Positions 24,194 through 32,472 of a stretch of 44,136 bases of DNA are shown piece after piece; within the stretch, counting starts at the first letter, position 1; every line of letters begins with the position of its first letter. This DNA comes from Streptomyces sp. man185 (GTDB taxonomy: Bacteria; Actinomycetota; Actinomycetes; Streptomycetales; Streptomycetaceae). A program made the translations under genes and the position numbers. The notes below the pieces were generated by a model, which was given only the letters and a program-made list of their open reading frames with translations, made no database searches and was not told the DNA's origin. The stretch lies in assembly GCA_002551355.1 (NCBI GenBank), contig NTHE01000065.1, forward strand, positions 1 through 44,136, read 5' to 3'.

Positions 24194-24708
24194 GGCGCCC
24201 GGCGCGTCCCTCCGCGCGCACGGCCCGCCCGCTCACCAGCCAGGCGCGTGCGGCCCGCCCGCTCACGACCGCGCCGTCCACGGCCCGCCCGCTCACGGCC
24301 CGCCCGCTCACGGCCCGCCCGTTCACGGTCCGCGCGGTCGCGGCGGTGGCGGCCGTCGGCACCGTCGCCGCGGGTCTGGCCGTGCGCGCCGGGGCGGACG
24401 GGGCCTTCGCCAAGTACGCCGGGAGCGCGCTCTACACGGTGCTGCTCTGCGCGCTCCTCGCCCTCTGCGCGCCCCGCGCGCGGCCCCTCGTGGTGGCCTC
24501 CACGGCCCTGGGCCTGAGCTGGGCGGTGGAGTTCGGGCAGCTCACCGGCGTACCGGCGGAGCTGTCGGCGCACAGCACGGCGGCCCGGCTGGTTCTCGGC
24601 TCGACCTTCAACGCGCCGGACCTGTTCTGGTACGCGGTGGGCGCGGCGGTGGCCTGGTCCGTCCACGCGGGTGCCCGGCGGCTCGCCGCTTCGTCCGCCA
24701 CGCCGTGA
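24190..24708 (+). CDS. DUF2809 small membrane protein with N-terminal ARPLT repeats
   Basis: 172 residues from GTG 24190 (GTGA overlap with the MFS gene). The first 45 residues are Arg/Pro/Thr-rich with repeated ARPLT units. Residues about 50-165 match DUF2809: YAGSALYTVLLCALLALCAP, AVEFGQLTG and FNAPDLFWYAVG, with about four membrane helices. Function unknown; these proteins are sometimes annotated as VanZ-like. Translational coupling suggests it works with the transporter. Confidence 0.75.
   Translation: MRRPARPSARTARPLTSQARAARPLTTAPSTARPLTARPLTARPFTVRAVAAVAAVGTVAAGLAVRAGADGAFAKYAGSALYTVLLCALLALCAPRARPLVVASTALGLSWAVEFGQLTGVPAELSAHSTAARLVLGSTFNAPDLFWYAVGAAVAWSVHAGARRLAASSATP
24218..24331 (+). 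repeat. Degenerate 15-bp coding repeats (ARPLT units)
   Basis: Units close to ACGGCCCGCCCGCTC recur at least five times, two of them directly in tandem, encoding ARPLT ... ARPLT ... ARPLTARPLTARPFT at the N terminus of the DUF2809 protein. The copy number may vary between strains. Confidence 0.75.
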
Positions 24709-24817
24709 CCTGTCCACGGTCCCGCATCCCGCGCCCGCCCGGCCGTGGCCCGATTCCTGCGAACCATGTCCTTCAGGCCACTCGTGGGGAAAGCCGCAGG
24801 CCAAGAAGCTGGTCCAC

Positions 24818-26125
24818 GTGACCGAGACCATCGAAAGCGCCGCCCGGGACGACCGGCGGCCGCCCCGCGAGGCGCGGCGTGGGCCCCGCCTCCACCGGGC
24901 GTGGACCGTCGCCGCCGTCACCTTCGTGACGATCATCGGCGGTGCGGCCTTCAACTCCCTGCCCGGGCTGCTCATCGACCCGCTCCACACCGAGTTCGGC
25001 TGGTCGCGGGGCGAGATCGGGCTCGCGGTCTCCATCGACATGGCGCTGTACGGGCTGACCGCGCCGTTCGCCGCCGCGCTCATGGACCGTTTCGGCATCC
25101 GGCGGGTCGTGGCGATCGCGCTGACCATGGTGGCGGCCGGGGCGATCGCCGGCGTCTGGATGACGGCGTCCTGGCAACTGATGATCTATTGGGGCCTGTT
25201 GGTCGGGCTCGGCACCGGGTCCATGGCGATGGCGTTCGCCGCGACCGTCACCCACCGCTGGTTCGTCGCCCGGCGGGGCCTGGTCACCGGCATCCTCACC
25301 GCGGCGGGCGCCTCCGGGCAGCTCGTCTTCCTCCCGCTCTGCGCCTGGATCGTCGACGAACACGGCTGGCGGCCCGCCTCGGTGACTGTCGCCCTGGCGT
25401 CCCTCGTCGTCGTCCCGTTCGTCTGGCTCCTGATGCGCGACCACCCGGCCGATGTGGGGCTCGCCCCGTACGGCGGTGCGTACGTGGCGAAGCCCGCGCC
25501 GGCCCGGGGCGCCGCGCGCCGGACGGTGCGGGTGCTGTTCGAGGCGGCCCGCACCGGGCCGTTCTGGCTGCTGGCGGGTACCTTCGCGATCTGCGGGGCC
25601 TCCACCAACGGTCTGATCCGCACCCACTTCGTCCCCTTCGCCCACGACAACCACATGCCCATCACCGTGGCGGCCTCGCTGCTCGCGGTGATCGGGGTCT
25701 TCGACGTCATCGGCACCGTCTTCTCCGGCTGGCTCACCGACCGTTTCGACGCCCGCAGGCTGCTGGCCGTCTACTACGCCCTGCGCGGGATCTCCCTGCT
25801 GTTCCTGCCGCTGCTGATCGGCCCCGACGTGCAGCCGCCGATGATCTTCTTCATCGTCTTCTACGGTCTCGACTGGGTCGCCACCGTCCCGCCGACGCTG
25901 GCGCTCTGCCGCGAGCAGTACGGCGAGGACAGCGCGATCGTCTTCGGCTGGGTGCTGGCCTCGCACCAGGTGGGCGCGGCGGTGGTCGCGTTCCTCGGCG
26001 GGGTCGCGCGCGACGTCTTCGGCGGTTACGACGTGGTCTGGTACGCGGCGGGGGCGCTGTGCGCGATGGCGGCGCTGATGTCCCTGGTGATCCGCCGGGC
26101 CGGGGTCGCCGGGAAGTGCCGCTAG
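24818..26125 (+). CDS. MFS transporter (monocarboxylate/oxalate:formate antiporter-like)
   Basis: 435 residues from GTG 24818; no strong ribosome-binding site, so the start is uncertain, but the conserved region begins 25 residues later (RAWTVAAVTFVTIIGGAAFN). There are twelve predicted helices. HTEFGWSRGEIGLAVSIDMA and MDRFGIRRVVAIALTM are typical of the MCT-like branch that imports organic acids. It could import the acid substrate of the catabolic regulon, but it has no CTGACG site upstream, so that is speculative. Its TAG stop (26123-26125) lies inside the left end of the MITE-like element. Confidence 0.85.
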   Translation: MTETIESAARDDRRPPREARRGPRLHRAWTVAAVTFVTIIGGAAFNSLPGLLIDPLHTEFGWSRGEIGLAVSIDMALYGLTAPFAAALMDRFGIRRVVAIALTMVAAGAIAGVWMTASWQLMIYWGLLVGLGTGSMAMAFAATVTHRWFVARRGLVTGILTAAGASGQLVFLPLCAWIVDEHGWRPASVTVALASLVVVPFVWLLMRDHPADVGLAPYGGAYVAKPAPARGAARRTVRVLFEAARTGPFWLLAGTFAICGASTNGLIRTHFVPFAHDNHMPITVAASLLAVIGVFDVIGTVFSGWLTDRFDARRLLAVYYALRGISLLFLPLLIGPDVQPPMIFFIVFYGLDWVATVPPTLALCREQYGEDSAIVFGWVLASHQVGAAVVAFLGGVARDVFGGYDVVWYAAGALCAMAALMSLVIRRAGVAGKCR

Positions 26126-26303
26126 GGCCTGTCGTCAGACTTCCGTCTGCCGGTCGACGCCTGGCACGCACGCTCGTCGCGTTGCCGAAATGCCCTGGTA
26201 GCTCCGCTACGAGACCATTTTGGCGCCTTGCGATCGCACGCACCATACGCCGCCCGGCCGCCCTTCGGGCGACGACGGCAGTTTGACGACAGGCCCTAGC
26301 GGC
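26118..26303. mobile_element. MITE-like element with 23-bp terminal inverted repeats
   Basis: Left end 26118-26140 (GCCGCTAGGGCCTGTCGTCA followed by GAC) and right end 26281-26303 are inverted copies with one mismatch. If the element is counted from GGGCCTGTCGTCA to its mirror (26125-26296) it is 172 bp with TA on both sides. There is no transposase gene inside; an internal hairpin GTAGCTCCGCTAC lies at about 26190. Closely similar short sequences are, from memory, dispersed in Streptomyces genomes. Both convergent flanking genes end on TAG codons within its repeats. Confidence 0.75.
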
Positions 26304-26922
26304 TGAACCGGCCGAAGGCACCCCGGTGGAACAGCAGCGGCTCGCTCTCCTCCGCCGCGCCCAGCGCCTCGACCCGGCCGACCACGATGAGATGGTCGCC
26401 GCCGGTGTGGACGGCGTGGATACGGCAGTCGACCCAGGCCGGCACGGAGTCCAGCAGCGGCGATCCGGTCGCCGGAGCGTCCCCGAAGGCCACTCCCGCG
26501 AACTTGTCGGCGCCGCTCACCGCGAACCCCCGGCACAGCGCGCCCTGTCCGGCCCCCAGGATGTTCACGCAGAACGCCCCGGCGCGGGCGATGCGCGGCC
26601 AGGTCGTCGACGTACGGGCGACCATGAAGGACACCAGCGGCGGGTCCAGTGAGAGCGAGGCGAAGGACTGGCAGGCGAAGCCGGCCGGCCCGTCCGCGTC
26701 GCGTGCGGTGACCACGGTGACGCCGCTGGCGAAGTGGCCCAGCACGCGCCGGAACTCGCCCGGCGCGACCGGCAGCCGCTCGTCGTCCCGGACGGCTCTC
26801 AGGTCCGGCCGGGGCAGCGCCTCGGGCGGTGTCCCCGGTGCGGCTGTCGTGGCGGCGCCGACGGACCTGAGGTACCTGACGGCGGTGGCGGCCATGCCTG
26901 CGTGTCCCATCACGCCGTCCAT
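26296..26922 (-). CDS. Flavin reductase (FMN-binding split barrel, HsaB-like)
   Basis: About 200-208 residues. APGEFRRVLGHFASGVTVVT, ACQSFASLSLDPPLVSFMVA and a C-terminal HTGGDHLIVVGRVEAL are typical of NAD(P)H:flavin reductases that supply reduced flavin to two-component monooxygenases. The start may be ATG 26922, 26910 or 26895; none has a strong ribosome-binding site, and the operator at 26928-26942 lies right beside the first. The TAG stop is supplied by the MITE-like repeat. No partner oxygenase subunit of that type is in the window. The operator ties it to the catabolic regulon. Confidence 0.85.
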   Translation of the reverse strand: MDGVMGHAGMAATAVRYLRSVGAATTAAPGTPPEALPRPDLRAVRDDERLPVAPGEFRRVLGHFASGVTVVTARDADGPAGFACQSFASLSLDPPLVSFMVARTSTTWPRIARAGAFCVNILGAGQGALCRGFAVSGADKFAGVAFGDAPATGSPLLDSVPAWVDCRIHAVHTGGDHLIVVGRVEALGAAEESEPLLFHRGAFGRFSR

Positions 26923-26927
26923 TAGAG

Positions 26928-26942
26928 CTGACGGTCCGTCAG
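26928..26942. promoter_or_regulatory. Shared palindromic operator, copy 4 (flavin reductase)
   Basis: CTGACGGTCCGTCAG, a nearly perfect palindrome and consensus match, ending 6 bases before the most upstream ATG of the flavin reductase. Confidence 0.8.
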
Positions 26943-26978
26943 AAGTGAACCCGTGCGGACGGTGCGGATCGCGGGGCT

Positions 26979-27566
26979 TCAGGCCCCGGAGCGCCGGGCG
27001 TAGTGGCGCTGCGCCTTCGCGCGGTTGCCGCAGCCCGCCATGGAGCACCAGCGGCGCGTGCCGTTCTTGGACACGTCGTGGAAGTGCAGGACGCAGGCGT
27101 CGTTCGCGCAGGGGCGGATGCGGTCGGGCCGGTCCACGGCCAGCCGCAGCCAGTTCTCCGCCGCGTACCAGGCGGGACGCCAGGACGGCTCGTCCACCTC
27201 CACCACGGACTCCGGCGTCCCGTCGGGCCCCAGGGTGCGGCGGATCCGCCCGTGGGCGAGGACCTCGTTCAGCCGGTCGGCGTCCTCGGGGGTGGCCGGG
27301 TCGTGGCGGACGGCGGTGGCGGCCAGGGCGTCGAGTGCCCTGCGGGCGAGGAGCAGCCGGTCCAGGGTGGCGCGGTCGGCGGTGGGGGCGGGGTCGGGGC
27401 CGAGGTGTTCGCGCACTGGAGGGCTGTCGAGCCAGACGGCCAGGCCGGACAGCGAGTCCAGCAGATCGTGCGGCCCGTCCCCGTCGATCCAGCGGGTGTT
27501 CAGCAGGTCGATGGAGAGCGGCTCGCCGGTCAGTGGCCGGGGGTCCGCCCCGGGGGGCTGCGTCAC
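26979..27566 (-). CDS. CGNR zinc-finger (ABATE-domain) putative regulator
   Basis: 195 residues from GTG 27566 with GAAAGGACC upstream. N-terminal ABATE-like domain (EPLSIDLLNTRWIDGDGPHD) and a C-terminal treble-clef finger: CANDACVLHFHDVSKNGTRR followed by WCSMAGCGNRAKAQRHY, giving the four cysteines and the CGNR signature. These proteins are regarded as stress-linked DNA-binding regulators. It is divergent from the VOC gene at 27725 and probably controls it; the 157-base gap contains TAACCT-N16-AGGTTA and AACCGG-N14-CCGGTT inverted repeats. Confidence 0.88.
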   Translation of the reverse strand: MTQPPGADPRPLTGEPLSIDLLNTRWIDGDGPHDLLDSLSGLAVWLDSPPVREHLGPDPAPTADRATLDRLLLARRALDALAATAVRHDPATPEDADRLNEVLAHGRIRRTLGPDGTPESVVEVDEPSWRPAWYAAENWLRLAVDRPDRIRPCANDACVLHFHDVSKNGTRRWCSMAGCGNRAKAQRHYARRSGA

Positions 27567-27614
27567 GGCTGGGTCCTTTCTCGTGCGGGAGCGGGGTGGT
27601 GGACTGCCGATGAT

Positions 27615-27682
27615 AACCGGCCAAATGAAGATCACCGGTTGACTCTCTCCCGTCTAACCTTCAAAGTGATGGTGAGAGGTTA
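27615..27682. promoter_or_regulatory. Two inverted repeats in the CGNR/VOC divergent region
   Basis: AACCGG (27615-27620) pairs with CCGGTT (27635-27640); TAACCT (27655-27660) pairs with AGGTTA (27677-27682). Half-sites share the AACC/GGTT core, so they may bind one protein, perhaps the CGNR regulator. Weak evidence. Confidence 0.35.
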
Positions 27683-27724
27683 CGAGATCGGCTCGTGGCC
27701 CTGACCGAAGGCACGGGACCGACC

Positions 27725-28180
27725 ATGACCAAGGCGAGCACCCTCCAGACCGGGCACGTCGGCCTCAACGTCACCGACCTGGACCGCTCGACCGCCTTCT
27801 ACCGCGAGGTCTTCGACTTCGAGGTGCTGGCCGAGGGCAAGGACGCCGACCGCCGCTGGGCCTTCCTGGGGCGCGGCTCCCGGCTGCTGGTGACCCTGTG
27901 GCAGCAGAGCGAGGGGGCGTTCGCGACGGCCCTTCCCGGCCTCCACCACCTCTCGTTCCAGGTGGACTCGGCCGAGGAGGTCCGGGCCACCGAGGAGGCG
28001 CTGCGGGCACTGGGCGCCGAGTTCGCCCACGAGGGCGTCGTGCCGCACGGCGAGAGCGGCACTTCGGGCGGCATCTTCTTCAGCGACCCCGACGGCATCC
28101 GCCTGGAGGTCTACGCGCCGACCGGGGCCGACCCGGCGGACGCCCCCACCGCCGGTGCTCCCACCTGCGGCTTCTTCTAG
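27725..28180 (+). CDS. VOC-family (glyoxalase/dioxygenase fold) protein
   Basis: 151 residues from ATG 27725. Two beta-alpha-beta-beta-beta units: HVGLNVTDLDRSTAFYREVF with the first His, LHHLSFQVDSAEEVRATEEA with the second, and FFSDPDGIRLEVYAPTG with the terminal metal Glu. It could be a lyase, a dioxygenase or a resistance protein; the residues present do not decide. It is divergent from the CGNR regulator and 38 bases upstream of the PNPOx-fold gene on the same strand, probably one operon. Confidence 0.88.
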   Translation: MTKASTLQTGHVGLNVTDLDRSTAFYREVFDFEVLAEGKDADRRWAFLGRGSRLLVTLWQQSEGAFATALPGLHHLSFQVDSAEEVRATEEALRALGAEFAHEGVVPHGESGTSGGIFFSDPDGIRLEVYAPTGADPADAPTAGAPTCGFF

Positions 28181-28218
28181 GCGTCGATCCAGGCTTCGGC
28201 GGAAGGGCGGAGAGGGTC

Positions 28219-29202
28219 ATGGGCGGATACCACCGGGGCGAGATCGCGGTGCAGGAGCGGTCGGGTCTCCTGCGGCGGGCGGCGAGCGCGGAGCGGGCCA
28301 TCGGCTCCAGCGTTCCCGAAGTGGCGGCGGAGTTCCTCGCCCGGCAGCCCTTCGTGGTGCTGGGCGGCACGGACGAGCGGGGGCGGATCTGGGCGACCCA
28401 GCTCACCGGCGAACCGGGCTTCCTGGGCGTTCCCGAACCGGACGTCCTGACCGTCGACGCCCTGCCGCCGCCCGACGACCCGCTGGCGGGCCTGCTGTCC
28501 GGGGCCGGGAGGACCGGCGGTGGGGGCGGCGAGGGCGGAGGGGCCGGCGAGCAGGCCGGGGGCGCACCCGCGCGAATCGGGATGATCGACATCGAGCCCG
28601 CCACCCGTCGCCGGATGCGGATGAACGGCCGGGCGGTCCGGGACGGCGACGGCCTCCGCGTCCACCTCGACCAGGCCCTCGCCAACTGCCCCAAGTACAT
28701 CCAGGAACGCCACCCCCGCCGTCCCGCGCCGGACGGCGGCGAGGGGAGGGGCGAGCGGCGGCGCGGGGTCACCGACGGCGACTCCCTGAGCCCCGCGCAG
28801 CAGGAGGCGCTGCGGGCCGCCGACACCTTCTTCATCGCCACCGCCTCCGACCGGGGCGACGCCGACGCTTCGCACCGGGGCGGCAATCCGGGCTTCGTCC
28901 AGGTGCTCACGCCCCGGCTGCTGCGCTGGCCCGACTACGCGGGCAACGGCATGTTCCTGACCCTCGGCAACCTCGAACTCAACCCGGCGGCCGGGCTGTT
29001 CGTCCCCGACTGGGTCACGGGCGCCTCCCTCCATCTGACCGGATCCGCCCGCACGGTCTGGGACGCGGACGAGGTGGCCCGGGTCCCGGGGGCGGAGCGG
29101 CTCATGGAGTTCGAGGTCACCGGCGTACGGGAGATCCCGGCCGCCTCCCCGCTGCGCTGGTCGGAGCCCGCCTTCCACCGCTTCAACCCGCCGGTGGCGT
29201 AG
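28219..29202 (+). CDS. Pyridoxamine-phosphate-oxidase-fold flavoprotein
   Basis: 327 residues from ATG 28219 with AGAGGG upstream. Two split-barrel halves: EVAAEFLARQPFVVLGGTDE in the first, then ADTFFIATASDRGDADASHR, GGNPGFVQV and LTLGNLELNPAAGLFVPDW in the second, the FMN-binding pattern of large PNPOx-like proteins. LANCPKYIQERHP links the halves and is highly conserved in this group. A Gly/Glu-rich insertion (about residues 95-115) separates the strands. Likely a flavin- or F420-dependent oxidoreductase acting with the VOC protein. It converges with the enoyl-CoA hydratase gene 12 bases away. Confidence 0.85.
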   Translation: MGGYHRGEIAVQERSGLLRRAASAERAIGSSVPEVAAEFLARQPFVVLGGTDERGRIWATQLTGEPGFLGVPEPDVLTVDALPPPDDPLAGLLSGAGRTGGGGGEGGGAGEQAGGAPARIGMIDIEPATRRRMRMNGRAVRDGDGLRVHLDQALANCPKYIQERHPRRPAPDGGEGRGERRRGVTDGDSLSPAQQEALRAADTFFIATASDRGDADASHRGGNPGFVQVLTPRLLRWPDYAGNGMFLTLGNLELNPAAGLFVPDWVTGASLHLTGSARTVWDADEVARVPGAERLMEFEVTGVREIPAASPLRWSEPAFHRFNPPVA

Positions 29203-29214
29203 CGGGGCCTGCCC

Positions 29215-30150
29215 TCAGTGGCCCCGGTACTCCGCAGTGCGGCGCTCGACGAAGGACGCCACGCCCTCGTTGGCGTCGCGCGTGGTCATGTTGATCTCCT
29301 GGGCCGCCGCCTCCGCCGCGAACGCCGTGGCCCGGTCGCCGTCCAGCGAGGCGTTCACCAGCTGCTTGGCCAGGGCGAGGGCCCGGGTGGGCCCCTCGGC
29401 CAGCCGGCCCGCCCACTCCTTGGCCAGGCCCTCCAACTCTCCGGCCGGAACCGTGCGGTTGACCAGGCCCAGCCGCTCCGCGTCCGCAGCGGTGAGGGCG
29501 TCACCGAAGAACATCAGCTCCTTGGCGCGCTGCGGGCCCACCAGCCGGGGCAGCAGATACGCGCCGCCGCCGTCCGGGACGAGCCCCCGGCGTACGAAGA
29601 CCTCGATGAACTTCGCCGTGTCGGCCGCCAGGACCAGATCGCAGGCGAACGCCAGATGGGCGCCGATCCCGGCCGCCGTACCGTTCACGGCGGCGATCAC
29701 CGGCTTCTCGCAGTCCAGCACGGCGGCGATCAGCCGCTGCGCGCCGAGCCGGATGGTCCGGGCGACGTCCCCGGGGACCCGTTCGCGTGTGGGGGCCGGG
29801 GCGCCGCGCAGATCGGCGCCCGCGCAGAAGCCCCGGCCGGTGGCGGTGAGCACGACGGCCCGTACGGCGGGGTCGGCGGAGGCCTCGGCCAGCAGGGCGA
29901 TGATCCGCTCCCGCTGGTCCCGGGTCACGGCGTTCATGGCTTCGGGCCGGTTGAGGGTGATCCACGAGACGCCGCCGTCGAGCGCGTGCAGGAGAGTGGC
30001 CGGCTGCGCCTGCGGGCCGGGGTCGGCTGCGCCGCTGGTCGCCTGCGGCCTGGTTCCCCCCGTGCCCGTACTCGCCCGCTCCTGCGGCCCGGCGTCCGCT
30101 GTGCCCGAGCCCGCCCGCTCCTCCGGCACGGCGCCCGCCTCCCCGCTCAC
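29215..30150 (-). CDS. Enoyl-CoA hydratase/isomerase family protein with disordered N-terminal extension
   Basis: 311 residues from GTG 30150, overlapping the upstream synthetase stop by GTGA. The crotonase core starts near residue 53 (LDGGVSWITLNRPEAMNAVT); the oxyanion-hole segments are GRGFCAGADLRG and NGTAAGIGAHLAFACDLVLA. The catalytic acids of true hydratases are not clear: the second region reads RRGLVPDGGGAYLLPRLVG, with Asp rather than Glu, as in isomerases and some hydrolases. The first 50 residues are a Gly/Ala/Glu/Pro low-complexity tail not typical of the family. It is co-translated with the NDP-forming synthetase and so lies under the double operator at 32434-32472. Confidence 0.85.
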   Translation of the reverse strand: MSGEAGAVPEERAGSGTADAGPQERASTGTGGTRPQATSGAADPGPQAQPATLLHALDGGVSWITLNRPEAMNAVTRDQRERIIALLAEASADPAVRAVVLTATGRGFCAGADLRGAPAPTRERVPGDVARTIRLGAQRLIAAVLDCEKPVIAAVNGTAAGIGAHLAFACDLVLAADTAKFIEVFVRRGLVPDGGGAYLLPRLVGPQRAKELMFFGDALTAADAERLGLVNRTVPAGELEGLAKEWAGRLAEGPTRALALAKQLVNASLDGDRATAFAAEAAAQEINMTTRDANEGVASFVERRTAEYRGH

Positions 30151-32375
30151 CGGCACACCGCCAGCGCGTCCAGGGCCACCGCGCCCTGCCCGCGGCCCAG
30201 CACCACCAGCGGGTTGATGTCCAGCTCGGTCAGGTCGTCGCCCAGCTCCAGGGCCATGCGCTGGACCCGCAGCACCACTTCCACCAGCGCGTCCACATCG
30301 ACCGGGGGCCCGCCGCGCACCCCCTCCAGCAGCGCCCGGCCGCGCAGCTCGCCGAGCATGTCCCGGGCGTCCCGCTCGCCGAACGGCGGCACCCGGACCG
30401 CCGCGTCGTGCAGCACCTCCACCAGGACCCCGCCGAGCCCCACCGTGACGGTCGGGCCGAAGAGGGCGTCGTGGGTGACCCCGACCATCATCTCGACGCC
30501 CCGGTCGATCATCTGGCAGACCAGGATGCCGTCCAGGTCCACCGATTCGTACCGGGCGATGTCGGTCAGCTCGCGGTAGGCGTCCCGGACCTGGCTGGCC
30601 GAGGTGAGGCCGACCTTCACCAGGCCCAGTTCCGTCTTGTGGGCGAGCCGGGGCCCGGAGGCCTTCATCACCACCGGGTAGCCGACCGGTCCGGCGGCCC
30701 GTACGGCAGCCGCCGCGCTGGTCACCAACTGCTCGCGCGGCACCCGGATCCCGTACGCGCGCAGGAGCTGCTTCGCCGCGTGCTCGCTGAGTTGCCGGCC
30801 CGGCCGCAGCAGGCCCTGCGCTTTCCGGAAGGAGGGGGACGGGGTGCGCGGCGCGTCCTCGAAGGGGGAGCGGTAGCGGTCGGTGAAGCGGTGGTGGTCC
30901 AGATAGGCCTTCACGGCGGTGACGCAGTTGCGTGCCGTACGGAAGGTGGCGAGGCGTGAGGAGCCGAGCAGGGTGGTGCGGTAGGCGTCCTCGGTGCCGA
31001 CGGGGGAGCCCCAGATGACGCAGACCAGCTTGTCGGTGGCCTCCGCCGCCTCCGCCAGGTCCTGGGCGAGCCGGTCGCTCATCGGGGGGAAGGGACCGGT
31101 GATGGGACAGATCAGCACCCCGACCGACGGGTCCGCGAGGATCGCGTCGATGATCTTCCGGCCGCGCGAGTCGCCGACCGGGTGGCCGCCGTTGTCGATG
31201 GGGTTGGCGACGTTGAGGTACTCCGGTATCCAGGTGTGCAGTTCGGCCTGCTTGTCCGGTGACAGGGCGGGCAGGGAGAGCCCCGCCGCCGTCGCCAGGT
31301 CGGCGAAGTGCGCGCCGGTGCCGCCGGAGATGGAGTAGACGGCCACCCCCTCGGCCTCCGGCGGCCGGGCGCGGGCCAGCAGGGCGGCGGTGTCCTGGAG
31401 CTCGTCCAGGCCGTCCACCCGGATCACCCCGAACTGCCGCATCGCCGCGTCCACCACCTGGTCCGCGCCGGTCAGCTTCCCGGTGTGCGAGGCGGCGGCC
31501 TCGGACCCGGCCTCGGTGCGGCCCACCTTCACGGCGACGACGGGGACCTTGGCGCGGGCGGCCCGGTCGGCGGCGAGCAGGAAGGAGCGGCCGTCCTTGA
31601 GTCCCTCGACGTAACAGGCGACGGCCCCGACCTCGGGAAGCTGGGCGAAGTACGCGAGGAAGTCGGCGGTCTCCAGGTCGGCCTCGTTGCCCGTGGGGGC
31701 CCAGTGCGAGAGCCGGATGCCCAGTTCCTGGAGGGCGTGGAGCGGGCGGCCCTGGTGCCCGGACTGGGTGATCAGGGCGATGGCGGGCCCCTCCAGGTCC
31801 TCCCGGAACCGTTCGAAGGCGTTCAGGTTGGTGTTGGGCCCGAGCAGCCGCAGTCCGGAGCGCTCCACGGCCGCCGCCAGCCGGGCCTGGGCGGCCGCGC
31901 CGGCCTCCCCGGTCTCGGCGAACCCGGAGGCGAAGGCGACCGCGAAGGGCACCTTGGCCTCGCCCAGCTCCTCGATCACCGGGAGCGGGTCCGCGACCAG
32001 CAGGACCGCCAGGTCGACCGGCTCGGGGAGCGCGCCGACCGACGGGGAGCAGGCGAGGCCGAAGACGGACGCGCGGGTCGGGTGCACCGGGTGCAGCCGG
32101 GCCCCGACCCGGTCGGCCCAGGCGAGGAGCTGCCGGGTGATACCGGTGTTGGGGCGGCCCTCGGCGTCCGAGGCGCCGACGACGGCCACCGATCGGGGCC
32201 GGAAGAAGCGGTCCAGGTCGGGCACGGTCAGGTGCAGCGGACGCCCGCTGACGTCGAGGCCGCCCCGGGCCGAGGCCGTCGGGAGGCTGACGACGGCGGC
32301 GTGCGGCTCCTCGCCGCAGGCCACCACCCGGGCGCGGAAGTCGGTGGTGAGGGTGCCGTGAGTCGATCCAAGCAT
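30147..32375 (-). CDS. NDP-forming acyl-CoA synthetase (acetate-CoA ligase family, fused alpha/beta)
   Basis: 742 residues from ATG 32375 (an in-frame GTG at 32387 is possible). Domain order: CoA-binding Rossmann domain (FFRPRSVAVVGASDAEGRPN), two succinyl-CoA-ligase-like flavodoxin domains (ALITQSGHQG; GRTEAGSEAAASHTG; ISGGTGAHFADLATAAG), then an ATP-grasp domain (LLRAYGIRVPREQL; YPVVMKASGPRLAHKTELGL). These enzymes interconvert acyl-CoA and acid plus NTP; the fused protein-acetyltransferase (Pat) relatives also carry a GNAT domain, absent here. It probably activates an acid or recovers energy from a CoA ester at the end of the pathway. Two operators lie upstream. Confidence 0.9.
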   Translation of the reverse strand: MLGSTHGTLTTDFRARVVACGEEPHAAVVSLPTASARGGLDVSGRPLHLTVPDLDRFFRPRSVAVVGASDAEGRPNTGITRQLLAWADRVGARLHPVHPTRASVFGLACSPSVGALPEPVDLAVLLVADPLPVIEELGEAKVPFAVAFASGFAETGEAGAAAQARLAAAVERSGLRLLGPNTNLNAFERFREDLEGPAIALITQSGHQGRPLHALQELGIRLSHWAPTGNEADLETADFLAYFAQLPEVGAVACYVEGLKDGRSFLLAADRAARAKVPVVAVKVGRTEAGSEAAASHTGKLTGADQVVDAAMRQFGVIRVDGLDELQDTAALLARARPPEAEGVAVYSISGGTGAHFADLATAAGLSLPALSPDKQAELHTWIPEYLNVANPIDNGGHPVGDSRGRKIIDAILADPSVGVLICPITGPFPPMSDRLAQDLAEAAEATDKLVCVIWGSPVGTEDAYRTTLLGSSRLATFRTARNCVTAVKAYLDHHRFTDRYRSPFEDAPRTPSPSFRKAQGLLRPGRQLSEHAAKQLLRAYGIRVPREQLVTSAAAAVRAAGPVGYPVVMKASGPRLAHKTELGLVKVGLTSASQVRDAYRELTDIARYESVDLDGILVCQMIDRGVEMMVGVTHDALFGPTVTVGLGGVLVEVLHDAAVRVPPFGERDARDMLGELRGRALLEGVRGGPPVDVDALVEVVLRVQRMALELGDDLTELDINPLVVLGRGQGAVALDALAVCR

Positions 32376-32433
32376 CGTTCCGCCCACTTCTGCTCGATGG
32401 CCCGCCGGTGAACAGGCGGGGCCGGCCAGTTAG

Positions 32434-32448
32434 CTGACACACTGTCAG
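32434..32448. promoter_or_regulatory. Shared palindromic operator, copy 5 (acyl-CoA synthetase operon)
   Basis: CTGACACACTGTCAG, two changes in the inner bases but perfect outer arms. A minus-strand -10-like TAAACT (32452-32447) overlaps its edge. Confidence 0.65.
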
Positions 32449-32457
32449 TTTACTGAA

Positions 32458-32472
32458 CTGACGCTGCGTCAG
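32458..32472. promoter_or_regulatory. Shared palindromic operator, copy 6 (acyl-CoA synthetase operon)
   Basis: CTGACGCTGCGTCAG, full consensus. It is 24 bases from copy 5 centre to centre; the two sites bracket the predicted -10 box, so tight control is likely. Confidence 0.75.

Noticed and set aside
24218..24331. Possible CRISPR-like or non-coding repeat array
   Set aside because: The repeats are short, in frame and inside a protein-coding gene; there are no spacers of constant length.
24818..26125. MFS transporter as a regulon member supplying the pathway substrate
   Set aside because: No CTGACG site lies upstream, so regulation with the catabolic genes is not supported by sequence.
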